The notes: generated by a model not told the origin, from the sequence alone. 64,000 nucleotides of DNA from Curtobacterium guangdongense (GCF_049341845.1 NZ_JBMPIT010000004.1:62001-126000); one strand, 5' to 3'. Positions 8,281 to 16,866 are shown, numbered from the stretch's first letter. Numbers and translations: made by a program.

Positions 8281-9321
8281 CTACTGGGCGGGAGTTGCCG
8301 GTCCGTGGGCATCGTGCCCGCCGCAGGACGCCCGCACGACGAGCTCGGCCGGGAACTCCCGGTGTTCGGTCCCCGGCGCGCCGAGGAGTCGCCCGACGGC
8401 GGCAGCGGCCATCGGCACGACCGGTTGCCGGACGGTGGTGAGCGGGGGCCAGGTGTACTCGGCTTCCCAGGATCCATCGAACGCGACGACCGCGACGTCG
8501 TCGGGGACCCGGACGCCGCGCTCGTGGAACGCACGGAGGACTCCGACCGCGGTGCGGTCCGAGGCGGCGAACACCGCATCGGGGCGATCGCCCTCGTCGG
8601 CGATCTGCAACCCGGACACGTAACCACCTTCGCGCGTGTACCCACCGTCGTAGACCCGGCCTGGAGGCACGCCCCACCGCTCGCAGGCGACTCGCCATCC
8701 ACGGTGGCGGGGTTCTCGGGCGTTCGGCTCACCGACGAACGCCACCCGCTGGGCACCGTGGCCGAGCAGGTGCACCGTCGCCTGCTCGGCGCCGGCCTGC
8801 AGGTCGGTGCCGACGCTCGCGACACCCGCTCGCGCCGACGAGACGTTCAGTTCCACCCACGGCAGGCCGACCGGGTCGATGGCACCGGGGTCGGCCGCTC
8901 CACTGGAGAGCACGAGCACGCCGTCGACCATGCGCGCCGCGAACTCCTCGAAGCGCGCACGGAGCCGGTCGGACTCGAAGCTCGTCGCCGTCGTGTAGAG
9001 CGCGTACCCGCGCTCCCATGCCGCGGATTCGATCGCCGCCGCGTACTCGGCGAAGAACGGGTTTGCGAACACGGGATCCTCGCGATCCGGCACCGCCAGC
9101 ACGAGCGTGCGGGCGGACCCGGATCGGAGGGCCCGCGCCGCCTGGTTCGGCCGGTACCCGAGTTCGGCGACGGCCGCGAGGATCCGCCGCCGAGTCTCGG
9201 GAGCGACGGGCGCTCCACCGTTCAGCGCGTAGCTGACGAGCGCATCCGAAACCCCGGCGAGCCGGGCGACGTCCCGCCGCGTGGGCTTCCGGGGGCGCTC
9301 GTCGCTCGTTCCGTTCGTCAC
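8281..9321 (-). CDS. LacI family transcriptional regulator
   Basis: About 346 aa from GTG 9321 (an upstream TTG at 9348 overlaps the preceding gene and is less likely). The N-terminal helix-turn-helix and hinge are clear (RRDVARLAGVSDALVSYALNGG, then GYRPNQAARALRSG), followed by a periplasmic-binding-protein-like effector domain (DGVLVLSSG, PDAVFAASDRTAVGVLRA, VPDDVAVVAFDG, LTTVRQP). It sits 7 bp downstream of the Gfo/Idh oxidoreductase gene in the same orientation. It probably controls that operon through the palindrome at 10626-10641. The sugar or cyclitol effector is unknown. Confidence 0.9.
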   Translation of the reverse strand: MTNGTSDERPRKPTRRDVARLAGVSDALVSYALNGGAPVAPETRRRILAAVAELGYRPNQAARALRSGSARTLVLAVPDREDPVFANPFFAEYAAAIESAAWERGYALYTTATSFESDRLRARFEEFAARMVDGVLVLSSGAADPGAIDPVGLPWVELNVSSARAGVASVGTDLQAGAEQATVHLLGHGAQRVAFVGEPNAREPRHRGWRVACERWGVPPGRVYDGGYTREGGYVSGLQIADEGDRPDAVFAASDRTAVGVLRAFHERGVRVPDDVAVVAFDGSWEAEYTWPPLTTVRQPVVPMAAAAVGRLLGAPGTEHREFPAELVVRASCGGHDAHGPATPAQ

Positions 9322-9328
9322 CGGTCGA

Positions 9329-10573
9329 TCATGACACCCGATCGGCAACGGGCAGCGCCTCGCCGACGGCGACGGGAGCGTCGCCCTGGTCCGGGACCGG
9401 CAGCCGTTCCCCGTCCCGCCGGGCGGACTCGAGCGCGATGAGCCCGGGCAACGTGTACCGCGCTGCCTGCCACGCGTTCACCGGGGGCAGCACGCCGTCG
9501 TTGACCGCGCGGACGAAGTCGTCGACCAGCAGGTGGTGCGATCCTTCGTGCCCGTTCGGCGCGAACGCGAACTCCTCGGGCAAGCGGTCCGTCAGTGCGT
9601 CGTGCACGGGCGCGTGCCCGGAGATGAACGAACTGCGGAGCGCCGGGGAGACGTCCGCCAGGCGCGGGTCGTCCTCGGACATGGTCGGACGGGTCGCGAT
9701 CTGGTCGGAGACGTCGGTCACGCCGTCGCGGTCCTGCCAGACCGAGTTCGTCACGAGCTGCTCGAAGCTGCCGTCGGTGCCGAACCAGCGGAAGCGGCTC
9801 TCGCGGATGTACGACGGGAAGCCGACGCGACGGAACTCGTTGATGCGCATGGAGCCGCCGCCGTCGAGTTCGAACAGCGCCGTCATGTTGGAGTAGTCGT
9901 TGTCGAACATGCTGACCTCGGTGTCGAAGACCCCGTCGCCGCGGTCGTCGTGCACCCCGATGCAGCTCACACTGACCGCGTGCCGCGACATCGCGCCGAG
10001 GACACCGCCGATCGCGTGGGTCGGGTACCACATGGGCGGGTAGCTCGCCGTGGCCTTCCACCCGTCGCCGCCGCTGTACTTGTACGCGTCGTAGAAGCCG
10101 AGGTCCATGTCGTGGACGTAGTCACCCTCGGCGTAGAACACACGGCCGAACGCACCCTGCTCTGCCTTCTGCCGCGCGAACACCGTCGCCGGGTTGTACT
10201 GGCTCGTCTCGCCCATCATGTAGGTGAGCCCGGTCTCCTGCACCGCGGCGATGATCGACTCGATCTCGGTCAGCGCGGTCGCCATCGGGACGGCCGAGTA
10301 CACGTGCTTGCCCGCGCGCAGTGCCTGCAGCACGAGCGGTCCGTGCGTCCAGCGCTGGGTGAAGATCGCGACGGCGTCGACATCCGGGCTCGCGAGCATC
10401 GCCTCGAAGCTCGGGAAGGTCCCGGCGAGGGCGAGCTCGTCGACGAGGTGCTCGGCGCGCTCCGGGATGACGTCCGTGGCGTAGACGTCGGAGATGCCGG
10501 GGTGCTTGTCGAACAGGGTCGCGAAGTGGCTGGCGAACTGGCCGGCTCCGACCATGCCGAGGGTGAACGTCAT
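9329..10573 (-). CDS. Gfo/Idh/MocA family oxidoreductase
   Basis: 414 aa from ATG 10573, which has a good Shine-Dalgarno (AAGGAG, 5 nt spacer). The N-terminal Rossmann fold (TLGMVGAGQFASHFATLF) binds NAD(P). The canonical GKHVxxEKP motif reads GKHVYSAVPMA here, so the usual catalytic lysine of EKP is replaced by a neighbouring residue pattern lacking K. A C-terminal dimerisation/substrate domain follows (YSGGDGWKATASYPPMWYPTHAIGG). Together with the adjacent LacI repressor it is probably a sugar, inositol or sugar-acid catabolic enzyme. Substrate unknown. It is the first gene of the array running towards pcrA. Confidence 0.88.
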   Translation of the reverse strand: MTFTLGMVGAGQFASHFATLFDKHPGISDVYATDVIPERAEHLVDELALAGTFPSFEAMLASPDVDAVAIFTQRWTHGPLVLQALRAGKHVYSAVPMATALTEIESIIAAVQETGLTYMMGETSQYNPATVFARQKAEQGAFGRVFYAEGDYVHDMDLGFYDAYKYSGGDGWKATASYPPMWYPTHAIGGVLGAMSRHAVSVSCIGVHDDRGDGVFDTEVSMFDNDYSNMTALFELDGGGSMRINEFRRVGFPSYIRESRFRWFGTDGSFEQLVTNSVWQDRDGVTDVSDQIATRPTMSEDDPRLADVSPALRSSFISGHAPVHDALTDRLPEEFAFAPNGHEGSHHLLVDDFVRAVNDGVLPPVNAWQAARYTLPGLIALESARRDGERLPVPDQGDAPVAVGEALPVADRVS

Positions 10574-10610
10574 GCTGGCTCCTTGGGTGGGTGTGCGTCG
10601 TTGCCCGACC

Positions 10611-10640
10611 ATTGTGGCCACGAGGGTTTACTCGTGTCAA
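10611..10640 (-). promoter_or_regulatory. Predicted promoter of the oxidoreductase-LacI operon
   Basis: Minus strand TTGACA (10640-10635), 18-bp spacer, CACAAT (10616-10611), followed about 38 nt later by the SD and ATG of the oxidoreductase gene. The -35 hexamer is a perfect consensus match and lies inside the predicted operator. Confidence 0.6.
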
Positions 10641-10641
10641 C
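10626..10641. promoter_or_regulatory. Probable LacI-family operator
   Basis: GTTTACTCGTGTCAAC is an imperfect palindrome (GTTKAC half-sites, 4-bp centre), as commonly bound by LacI-family repressors. It overlaps the -35 box of the oxidoreductase promoter, and a LacI-family gene is second in that operon, which suggests autoregulated repression. Confidence 0.55.
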
Positions 10642-10644
10642 GCT

Positions 10645-10850
10645 TCCTCCCCGATGTGCAGCGCGATGTACCCACGGGCACCGACGAAGATCGTGGCGTT
10701 GCTCCTGCTCAGGACGATCTCCGTCGCGCTGGTCACGTGGATCCACCCGCCGCGCCCGCTCGCGACCCGCTCGGTGAACTCCCGACCCACACCGACCCAT
10801 CCCGCAGCCCGCGCCCGTAGAGTGCATGGACGGACGCCAGCACCGGCGTC
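10645..10850 (-). pseudogene. Possible decayed small gene (frameshifted coding-like stretch)
   Basis: Within the 393-bp gap between the oxidoreductase start and the Bax-inhibitor gene, the minus strand has a stretch from about 10790 to 10645 with almost exclusively G/C third positions and a plausible protein (REFTERVASGRGGWIHVT and ATIFVGARGYIALHIGEE). The bias collapses exactly where the operator begins. A second frame just upstream (LYGRGLRDGSVWV) could join it after a single frameshift near 10795. I do not recognise the family. It could equally be chance in GC-rich DNA. The rest of the gap holds only the promoter and operator on the minus strand and a plus-strand -10-like TAGGCT at 10892-10897. 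Confidence 0.25.
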
Positions 10851-10966
10851 CGCTCGCTGCGAATCCTCAGCCTTTCGGCGCGACGCACACCTAGGCTGAG
10901 AGGACGCGAAGGAACGGCCATCGTTCCCGCTCGACGACCCGAATCCAGAGGAATCACGAGGACACC

Positions 10967-11824
10967 ATGGCTTTCAAGCCCGGTTTCGACCAGTCCCCCG
11001 CCTTCAACGACGCGGGCCGGAACGCTTGGGGCGCCGGCGCCAACTCGCAGCAGGCCGGATGGGGCCAGACCCCGCAGCAGTCGGCGGGCATGACGCCCGA
11101 GCAGCTGCAGCACATGTACGACCGCCCGTCGGCGAGCACGGTCGACACCGACCGCATGTCGTACGAAGACACGATCGTCAAGACGCTCATGGCGTTCGGC
11201 GTGCTCATCGTCGGCGCAGTCGCCGGGTGGAACCTCCCTCCGATCGTCTGGATCGCCGGCGCGATCATCGGGTTCGTCCTGGCGCTCGTGAACACCTTCA
11301 AGAAGAAGCCCTCCGGCGGCCTGGTGCTCGCGTACGCGTTCTTCGAGGGGCTCTTCGTCGGTGGCATCTCCGGTGCCTACAACTCCATGTGGGACGGCAT
11401 CGTCACGCAGGCGGTCTTCGGCACCCTCGGCGTGTTCTTCGTCACGCTGCTGCTCTTCCGCTCGGGCAAGGTCCGTGCCACGCCGAAGGCAACCCGGTTC
11501 TTCCTCGTCGCGATGGTCGGGTACATGGCGTTCTCGCTCGTGAACCTGGTGCTGATGTGGACCGGTGTCACGAACACGGCGTTCGGCCTCCTCGGCATGA
11601 AGGTCTTCGGGATCCCCCTCGGCGTCCTGATCGGCATCTTCGTGGTCCTGATGGCCGCGTACTCGCTCATCCTCGACTTCGACCAGATCAAGACCGGTGT
11701 CGAGCGCGGTGCCCCGCGCATCTACGGCTGGACGGCAGCGTTCGGCCTCATCGTGACGCTCGTCTGGCTGTACCTCGAGATCCTGCGCATCCTCGCCATC
11801 ATCGCGAGCAGCTCCCGGAACTAG
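10967..11824 (+). CDS. Bax inhibitor-1/YccA family membrane protein
   Basis: 285 aa. Residues 1-60 are a Gln/Gly/Ala-rich cytoplasmic tail; from about residue 70 there are seven hydrophobic segments as in the BI-1/YccA (DUF4282-type actinobacterial) family. These include LMAFGVLIVGAVAGW, FLVAMVGYMAFSLVNLVLMW and the C-terminal LIVTLVWLYLEILRILAIIAS. The conserved acidic DFDQI motif between TM6 and TM7 is present. Family members are proposed pH-sensitive cation leak channels or protease modulators; the role here is unknown. ATG with an upstream GAGGA ribosome site. A strong hairpin follows directly. Confidence 0.9.
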   Translation: MAFKPGFDQSPAFNDAGRNAWGAGANSQQAGWGQTPQQSAGMTPEQLQHMYDRPSASTVDTDRMSYEDTIVKTLMAFGVLIVGAVAGWNLPPIVWIAGAIIGFVLALVNTFKKKPSGGLVLAYAFFEGLFVGGISGAYNSMWDGIVTQAVFGTLGVFFVTLLLFRSGKVRATPKATRFFLVAMVGYMAFSLVNLVLMWTGVTNTAFGLLGMKVFGIPLGVLIGIFVVLMAAYSLILDFDQIKTGVERGAPRIYGWTAAFGLIVTLVWLYLEILRILAIIASSSRN

Positions 11825-11829
11825 CGGCA

Positions 11830-11879
11830 GCGCACACACGAAGGGCCCCGGCGTTCGCCGGGGCCCTTCGTGTGTGCGC
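11830..11879. terminator. Bidirectional terminator between the Bax-inhibitor gene and guaA
   Basis: A perfect 50-bp palindrome (24-bp arms, 2-nt centre), very GC-rich, starting 6 bp after the Bax-inhibitor stop and downstream of the convergent guaA. No long T-run follows, as is common for actinobacterial terminators. Confidence 0.85.
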
Positions 11880-11891
11880 CCGGCGCCCGGG

Positions 11892-11955
11892 CGCTGAGAT
11901 CGCAGTTCGTGTCGGTTCGACTCGGAAGGAAGCGACACGAAGTGCGATCTCAGCG
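11892..11955. repeat. Long inverted repeat, REP/MITE-like element
   Basis: Two 23-bp arms (11892-11914 and 11933-11955) match at 22 of 23 positions and flank an 18-nt spacer. It lies right beside the guaA/Bax-inhibitor terminator but is separate from it. A second terminator is possible, but the length, near-perfection and spacer look more like a dispersed palindromic element. Confidence 0.6.
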
Positions 11956-12022
11956 GAAAGCCCGCACACGCCGGAGGCCCGGCACGCTGCACGCGTACCG
12001 GGCCTTCGGCGTCAGGGGAGGG

Positions 12023-13603
12023 TCACTCCCACTCGATCGTCCCCGGCGGCTTCGACGTGACGTCGAGCACGACCCGGTTGACGTCGCGCACCTCGTTCGT
12101 GATGCGGTTCGAGATCTTCGCGAGCACTTCGTACGGCAGGCGCGTCCAGTCAGCAGTCATCGCGTCCTCGGAGGAGACCGGGCGCAGCACGATCGGGTGC
12201 CCGTACGTGCGACCGTCGCCCTGGACGCCCACGGAACGGACGTCGGCGAGCAGGACGACCGGGCACTGCCAGATCTCGTCGTCCAACCCCGCCGCGGTCA
12301 GTTCCTCACGCGCGATCTTGTCGGCCGCGCGGAGGATCTCCAACCGCTCCTTGTCGACGGACCCGACGATGCGGATACCGAGCCCGGGACCGGGGAACGG
12401 CTGGCGGCCGACGATGACCTCGGGGAGCCCGAGCTCGCGGCCGACGGCACGGACCTCGTCCTTGAACAGCGCGCGGAGGGGCTCGACGAGCTCGAACGTC
12501 ATGTCCTCGGGCAGACCGCCGACGTTGTGGTGCGACTTGATGTTCGCGGTCCCGGAGCCACCCCCGGACTCGACGACGTCCGGGTACAGCGTGCCCTGCA
12601 CGAGGAACTTGACCTCGGCGTCACCGTCGGACGCGCGTGCTTCGAGCACGAGTGCCTCGGCAGCGGCCTCGAACGTGCGGATGAACTCGCGCCCGATGAT
12701 CTTGCGCTTCTGCTCGGGGTCGCTCACGCCGGCGAGGGCGTCGAGGAACTGCTGCTCGGCGTCGACCGTGATGAGGCGGACGCCGGTCGAGGCGACGTAG
12801 TCCTCCTCGACCTGCTTGCGCTCGTCGGCGCGGAGGAGCCCGTGGTCGACGAAGACGCAGGTCAGCTGGTCCCCGACGGCCTTGTGGACGATCGCTGCGG
12901 CGACGGCGGAGTCGACCCCGCCGGACAGGCCCGCGATCACGCGGGAGGTCCCGACCTGCGCGCGGATGCGGGCGACCTGCTCCTCGATCACGTTGGACGA
13001 GTTCCAGTCGCCGGGGAGCCCGGCGGCCTTGTGCAGGAAGTTCTCGATGATCTCCTGCCCGTGCTCCGAGTGCTTCACCTCGGGGTGCCACTGCACGCCG
13101 TAGAGCTTGCGCTCGTCGGACGCGAAGGCCGCGACGGGAGTCGAGGCGCTCGATGCGAGCACGTCGAACCCGGCGGGCGCCGCCGACACGGAATCCCCGT
13201 GCGACATCCAGGTCGTCTGGGCCGCCGGCTGTCCACCGAGCAGGACGGAATCGGTCCCGCTGACCTCGACGGACGTCGCGCCGTACTCGCGGAGACCGGT
13301 GTTCGCCACCGTCCCGCCGAGCGCCGATGCCATGGCCTGGAAGCCGTAGCAGATGCCGAGGACCGGGACGCCGAGCTCGAGGATGTCACCGTCGAGCGAC
13401 GGTGCGCCGTCCTCGTACACGGACGACGGGCCGCCCGACAGCACGATCGCTGCCGGGGCCTTCGCACGGACCTCGTCCGCGGTGATGGAGTGCGGGACGA
13501 TCTCGCTGTAGACGTTCGCTTCCCGGACGCGGCGAGCGATGAGCTGCGCGTACTGGGCTCCGAAGTCGACGACGAGGACGGGACGCTGTTCGGTCTCGCT
13601 CAC
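12023..13603 (-). CDS. guaA: GMP synthase (glutamine-hydrolysing)
   Basis: 526 aa, standard length. It makes GMP from XMP, glutamine and ATP. The N-terminal class I glutamine amidotransferase (VVDFGAQYAQLIARRV; nucleophile Cys in GICYGFQAM; His/Glu in GVQWHPEVKHSE) is followed by the ATP-pyrophosphatase P-loop (LSGGVDSAVAAAI) and the C-terminal dimerisation domain ending KPPGTIEWE, the classical GuaA C-terminus. Last gene of an operon that overlaps the DUF3817 gene by 4 bp. It completes the guanylate branch with guaB further along. Confidence 0.98.
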   Translation of the reverse strand: MSETEQRPVLVVDFGAQYAQLIARRVREANVYSEIVPHSITADEVRAKAPAAIVLSGGPSSVYEDGAPSLDGDILELGVPVLGICYGFQAMASALGGTVANTGLREYGATSVEVSGTDSVLLGGQPAAQTTWMSHGDSVSAAPAGFDVLASSASTPVAAFASDERKLYGVQWHPEVKHSEHGQEIIENFLHKAAGLPGDWNSSNVIEEQVARIRAQVGTSRVIAGLSGGVDSAVAAAIVHKAVGDQLTCVFVDHGLLRADERKQVEEDYVASTGVRLITVDAEQQFLDALAGVSDPEQKRKIIGREFIRTFEAAAEALVLEARASDGDAEVKFLVQGTLYPDVVESGGGSGTANIKSHHNVGGLPEDMTFELVEPLRALFKDEVRAVGRELGLPEVIVGRQPFPGPGLGIRIVGSVDKERLEILRAADKIAREELTAAGLDDEIWQCPVVLLADVRSVGVQGDGRTYGHPIVLRPVSSEDAMTADWTRLPYEVLAKISNRITNEVRDVNRVVLDVTSKPPGTIEWE

Positions 13604-14046
13604 CGAGCGGCCTCCTTCTCACGCGCCTGTTGCGCGGTCAGCTCGTGGTAGGTGTCCATGGCGATCTTCTGCATGCGGTGCTCGACCACGAACGACATGA
13701 ACGGGATGATGCCCCCGAGGGCGATGAGCAGGAACCGGATCGGCTTCCAGCGCATGATGCTCCACAGACGGAAGTCCGTGAACAGGTACAGCACGTACAG
13801 CCAGCCGTGGGCGATGAGGATGCCGATCGACAGGTTGAAGGTGCCGGGGTCCTTGCCCGCCGTGCCCTCCGGCACGAAGAACGCACCGCCGCCGAGCTGC
13901 ATCTCGAGGTGCAGCGGCGTGTACTTGATGACCATCTCGACCACCAGGGCAAGCAGCAGCACACCGGTGATGTACGCCGAGACGCGGTACCACTTCACCG
14001 CTCCCGGGATCTTCGGGATGTCGCGGGTTCGGACGGTCAGAGCCAT
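13600..14046 (-). CDS. DUF3817 integral membrane protein
   Basis: 148 aa from ATG 14046; an in-frame ATG at 14055 is the alternative. The 14046 start is preferred because AGGA lies 8 nt upstream and TAGGAT-N7-ATG would also make it a leaderless start from an internal promoter. Three hydrophobic segments (SAYITGVLLLALVVEMVI, LSIGILIAHGWLYVLYLF, FLLIALGGIIPFMSFVVEHR) are typical of DUF3817 proteins, which are common next to guaA in Microbacteriaceae. Function unknown. Its stop overlaps the guaA start (ATGA). Confidence 0.85.
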   Translation of the reverse strand: MALTVRTRDIPKIPGAVKWYRVSAYITGVLLLALVVEMVIKYTPLHLEMQLGGGAFFVPEGTAGKDPGTFNLSIGILIAHGWLYVLYLFTDFRLWSIMRWKPIRFLLIALGGIIPFMSFVVEHRMQKIAMDTYHELTAQQAREKEAAR

Positions 14047-14056
14047 ATCGGCCATC

Positions 14057-14812
14057 CTACCGTCGCGCGAGCATGACCTCTTCGTCCTCGTTCTCGCGCT
14101 CCCAGGCGTCCTTCACGAAGCGCCACCAGAGGAACACGGCGAACCCGGCGAAGACGACCCACTCGACCGCGTAGAACAGGTTCAGCCAGTCGAACTGGAC
14201 GTCGCGGGTCGGTGCGCGGTCGGCCACGGTGGACAGGTCCGCTGCCTTCGCCGTGGTGCCGTCCGCAACGACGTAGCCGCCGTACATGCGGTCGTCGAAT
14301 GCCTTCCACGTGTTCACGAACCGCGCGGGTGCGACGGCCGAGTACTCGTTCTGCTGGAACGAGTCCTGGTCCGGGGACTCGGACGGGTAGTACCGCCCCT
14401 GCACCGTCACGGTCGCGCCGTCCGCCAGACGGTCACCGCCGGCGACGGCGGCCGCCTTCTGGTCGGACCAGCCGATGACGACCGGGAGGCTCGCTCCGGT
14501 GGTCGTGTCGACCATGTGTCCGACGGTCTGGTACGTCCCACCCCCGCTGCGCCCGGTCAGGACGGTCGTGTCACCTTCCACGAAGCGGCCGGTGACGGTC
14601 ACCTTCTGACCGGCGAGGCTGTCGCCCACCCCGCGCTCGGGCTTCGACACGTCCGACAACACGTGGCGCGTCTCGGTGGTGGCCGGGAGCGGCTTGCCGT
14701 TCTCGATGCTGCGCTCGAGCTGCCACTTGCCGAGGAAGGCGAACACCGCTGCGAGGACCAGCGCGAGCAGCAGCAGCGCGATCCATCTCGGTCGTCGGGC
14801 TACGGCCCACAT
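14057..14812 (-). CDS. SURF1 family cytochrome oxidase biogenesis protein
   Basis: 251 aa with the SURF1 layout: an N-terminal TM (WIALLLLALVLAAVFAFLGKWQL, residues 10-32) ending in the characteristic GKWQLER, a large extracytoplasmic domain (residues 35-205, including VTVTGRF and VQGRYYPSESPDQD), and a C-terminal TM (LFYAVEWVVFAGFAVFLWW). SURF1 proteins help insert heme a into cytochrome aa3 oxidase. It starts 5 bp after the antiporter stop, so it is in the same operon; guaA follows via DUF3817. Confidence 0.9.
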   Translation of the reverse strand: MWAVARRPRWIALLLLALVLAAVFAFLGKWQLERSIENGKPLPATTETRHVLSDVSKPERGVGDSLAGQKVTVTGRFVEGDTTVLTGRSGGGTYQTVGHMVDTTTGASLPVVIGWSDQKAAAVAGGDRLADGATVTVQGRYYPSESPDQDSFQQNEYSAVAPARFVNTWKAFDDRMYGGYVVADGTTAKAADLSTVADRAPTRDVQFDWLNLFYAVEWVVFAGFAVFLWWRFVKDAWERENEDEEVMLARR

Positions 14813-14817
14813 GCGTA

Positions 14818-16233
14818 TCAGTACTCCGGATCGCGCTGGCGTGCCGGGCGTTCGGGGCGCTCGGCGGGGATCTCGACCGACGACGTCCCCGTGCTCACCG
14901 TCTCCGGTTCACGCTCGGGAGTCGTCTCCGGTCGACCATTCTCGCGCTCTTCGCTGCCAGCAGCCTCCACGAGGGCGATCTCCTCAGCGAACCGGGCATC
15001 GCGTTCGGCCTTGCGCGCAGCAGCCGCCTCGGCGGCGGCGCGCTCGCGCCCACGCAACTTGCGCACCCGAGCAGGGCGGACCACGAGGCGGCCGATGCGA
15101 TCCGAGTTCGAGGCGAGCAGCGGCCCGAGGATCGCCATGATGAGGACGTACAGGCCCGCGAACGCGGTGATCCGTGCCTCCAGTCCGGCGGCAGCCGAGA
15201 GCGTCGCGAGGATCAGCGCGAACTCGCCGCGGTTCACCAGGATCACCGCGGTGTTGATGCCCTGCTGGACGGAGAAGCCGTTCATGCGGGCGACGAGCTG
15301 CCCTGCGACGGCGTTCAGCACGACCGTCATGCCGACCGCCGCGAGGACCGGCCAGAGCACCTCGCCGAACGTGGCGATGTCGAGACCGAGGCCGAAGTTG
15401 ACGAAGAAGAACGCCGCGAAGACGTCACGCATCGGGAGCGCGAGCTGCTCGATGCGGTCGCGGTAGCGCGTCGCGCCGCAGAGCAGGCCGATCACGAACG
15501 CACCGATCGCGTCGGTCACGCCGAGGAGCTCGCCGATGCCACCGAACATCACGGCGAGCCCGAAGAACAGGATCGTGAAGAGCTCGTCGTCGCGGGTCGC
15601 GAAGATCCGCGAGACCTGCTTGCCGCCCCAGCGCGCCAGGCTGAACATCACGATGAGGAACCCGAACGCCAGCCCGAGCTTGCCGATCACGCCCCACACG
15701 TTCGTGTCACCGGACAGCACGACGGAGACGATCGCGAGGTAGATCGCGATGAAGACGTCCTCGATCACGGTGACGCCGAGGATCATCGGCGTCTCGTCGT
15801 TCGCCAGGCGGCGGAGCTCGATGAGCAGCTTCGTGACGATCGCGCTGGACGACGTCGCCGTCATGCCGGCGATGATCAGGGCTTCCCGGGTGCCCCAGCC
15901 CAGGGAGAACCCGAAGGCGAACCCGACGCCCATGTTGATCGCGACGTACGTGCCGCCGGACACCAGGAGTTTGCCGGCGTTGCCGTAGAACTCTTCCTGG
16001 TCGAACTCCAGCCCCAGGTTGAACAGGAGCAGGATCAAGCCGAAGGTGGCGATGAGCTCGATCGTGTGCGATTCGACGCTCAGCCCGATCCACGGCGTGT
16101 GCGGGCTCGCGATGAGCCCGACGATCATGTAGATCGGGATGGCGGGCAGGCCGATCAGCTTGCCGAGGCGTCCGAGGACGTAGGCGATGAGGAACAGGCC
16201 GCCGATGGTGAGCAGCTCACCACCCAGGTGCAT
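14818..16233 (-). CDS. Cation:proton antiporter (CPA2/KefB-type)
   Basis: 471 aa. A monovalent cation:proton antiporter with about 12-13 transmembrane helices in residues 1-380 (LLTIGGLFLIAYVLGRL, IELIATFGLILLLFNLGLEFD, MTATSSSAIVTKLL, NRGEFALILATLSAAAG). The LLLFNLGLEFD and GEFA segments are hallmarks of the CPA2 Na+/K+:H+ exchangers. Residues about 395-471 form a charged, Arg/Glu-rich cytoplasmic tail without an obvious domain. Its partner regulatory subunit is encoded 5 bp upstream, so the two form a two-component antiporter that probably sets cytoplasmic K+/pH. Confidence 0.9.
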   Translation of the reverse strand: MHLGGELLTIGGLFLIAYVLGRLGKLIGLPAIPIYMIVGLIASPHTPWIGLSVESHTIELIATFGLILLLFNLGLEFDQEEFYGNAGKLLVSGGTYVAINMGVGFAFGFSLGWGTREALIIAGMTATSSSAIVTKLLIELRRLANDETPMILGVTVIEDVFIAIYLAIVSVVLSGDTNVWGVIGKLGLAFGFLIVMFSLARWGGKQVSRIFATRDDELFTILFFGLAVMFGGIGELLGVTDAIGAFVIGLLCGATRYRDRIEQLALPMRDVFAAFFFVNFGLGLDIATFGEVLWPVLAAVGMTVVLNAVAGQLVARMNGFSVQQGINTAVILVNRGEFALILATLSAAAGLEARITAFAGLYVLIMAILGPLLASNSDRIGRLVVRPARVRKLRGRERAAAEAAAARKAERDARFAEEIALVEAAGSEERENGRPETTPEREPETVSTGTSSVEIPAERPERPARQRDPEY

Positions 16234-16238
16234 CCGCG

Positions 16239-16772
16239 CTACCTTCCGGGCGGGGCCTCGGCAGCTGCTGCCGCCGCGAGCTCACCGCTGCGGTAGAACG
16301 AGAAGGCCTTCGCGACCTTCTCGGGAGCGCCGGCCACCACGATGGTGTCGCCGGGGAACACGACGAAGTCCGGGGACGGAGCCGGGTTCGCGCTGTCGCC
16401 ACGGACGACGGCCACGACGGTCAGGCCGATGAAGCCCGAGTCGTGCAGGTCGCCGAGCGGCTTGCCGGCGATCGCGTCGTCGTAGTCGACGGAGAACCAG
16501 TCGATCGAGAGCCCGGGGATCTCGTCGAGCTTGTCGAGCCCCTCGGTGATGCGGGTACCGCCGAGCAGCTCGGCGAGGGTGTGTGCTTCGTCCTCACTGA
16601 GGCGCAGCGACACCTTCTCCGACTTGTCGGCGCCGTCGGAGACGTCCGCGAAGGAGATGAGGTCGGAGTGTCCCGACCGGTGCGTGATGACACCACACTT
16701 GCCACCGTCGTCGGTGTAGAAGCTGTGCAGCACGCCGACTCCGGGGAGTTTGACGCGGTGAACGTCGACCAT
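16239..16772 (-). CDS. Cation:proton antiporter regulatory subunit (TrkA-C domain)
   Basis: 177 aa from ATG 16772, which has a clear Shine-Dalgarno (AGGGAG). Residues 1-90 form an N-terminal alpha/beta segment (VKLPGVGVLHSFYTDDGGKCGVI); residues about 95-165 are a TrkA-C ligand-binding domain (GFIGLTVVAVVRGDSANPAPSPDFVVFPGDTIVVAG). This architecture matches regulatory subunits co-transcribed with KefB-like antiporters, gated by nucleotides or divalent cations. First gene of the operon that continues through the antiporter, SURF1, DUF3817 and guaA. Confidence 0.88.
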   Translation of the reverse strand: MVDVHRVKLPGVGVLHSFYTDDGGKCGVITHRSGHSDLISFADVSDGADKSEKVSLRLSEDEAHTLAELLGGTRITEGLDKLDEIPGLSIDWFSVDYDDAIAGKPLGDLHDSGFIGLTVVAVVRGDSANPAPSPDFVVFPGDTIVVAGAPEKVAKAFSFYRSGELAAAAAAEAPPGR

Positions 16773-16866
16773 GATGGCTCCCTTTTCGAGTACGCCCATG
16801 CTAACCACCGCGAGTGCTCGTGCATTCCACCTGTGGAGAACTCGCCGAACGGCGCCCTGCGGTTCC

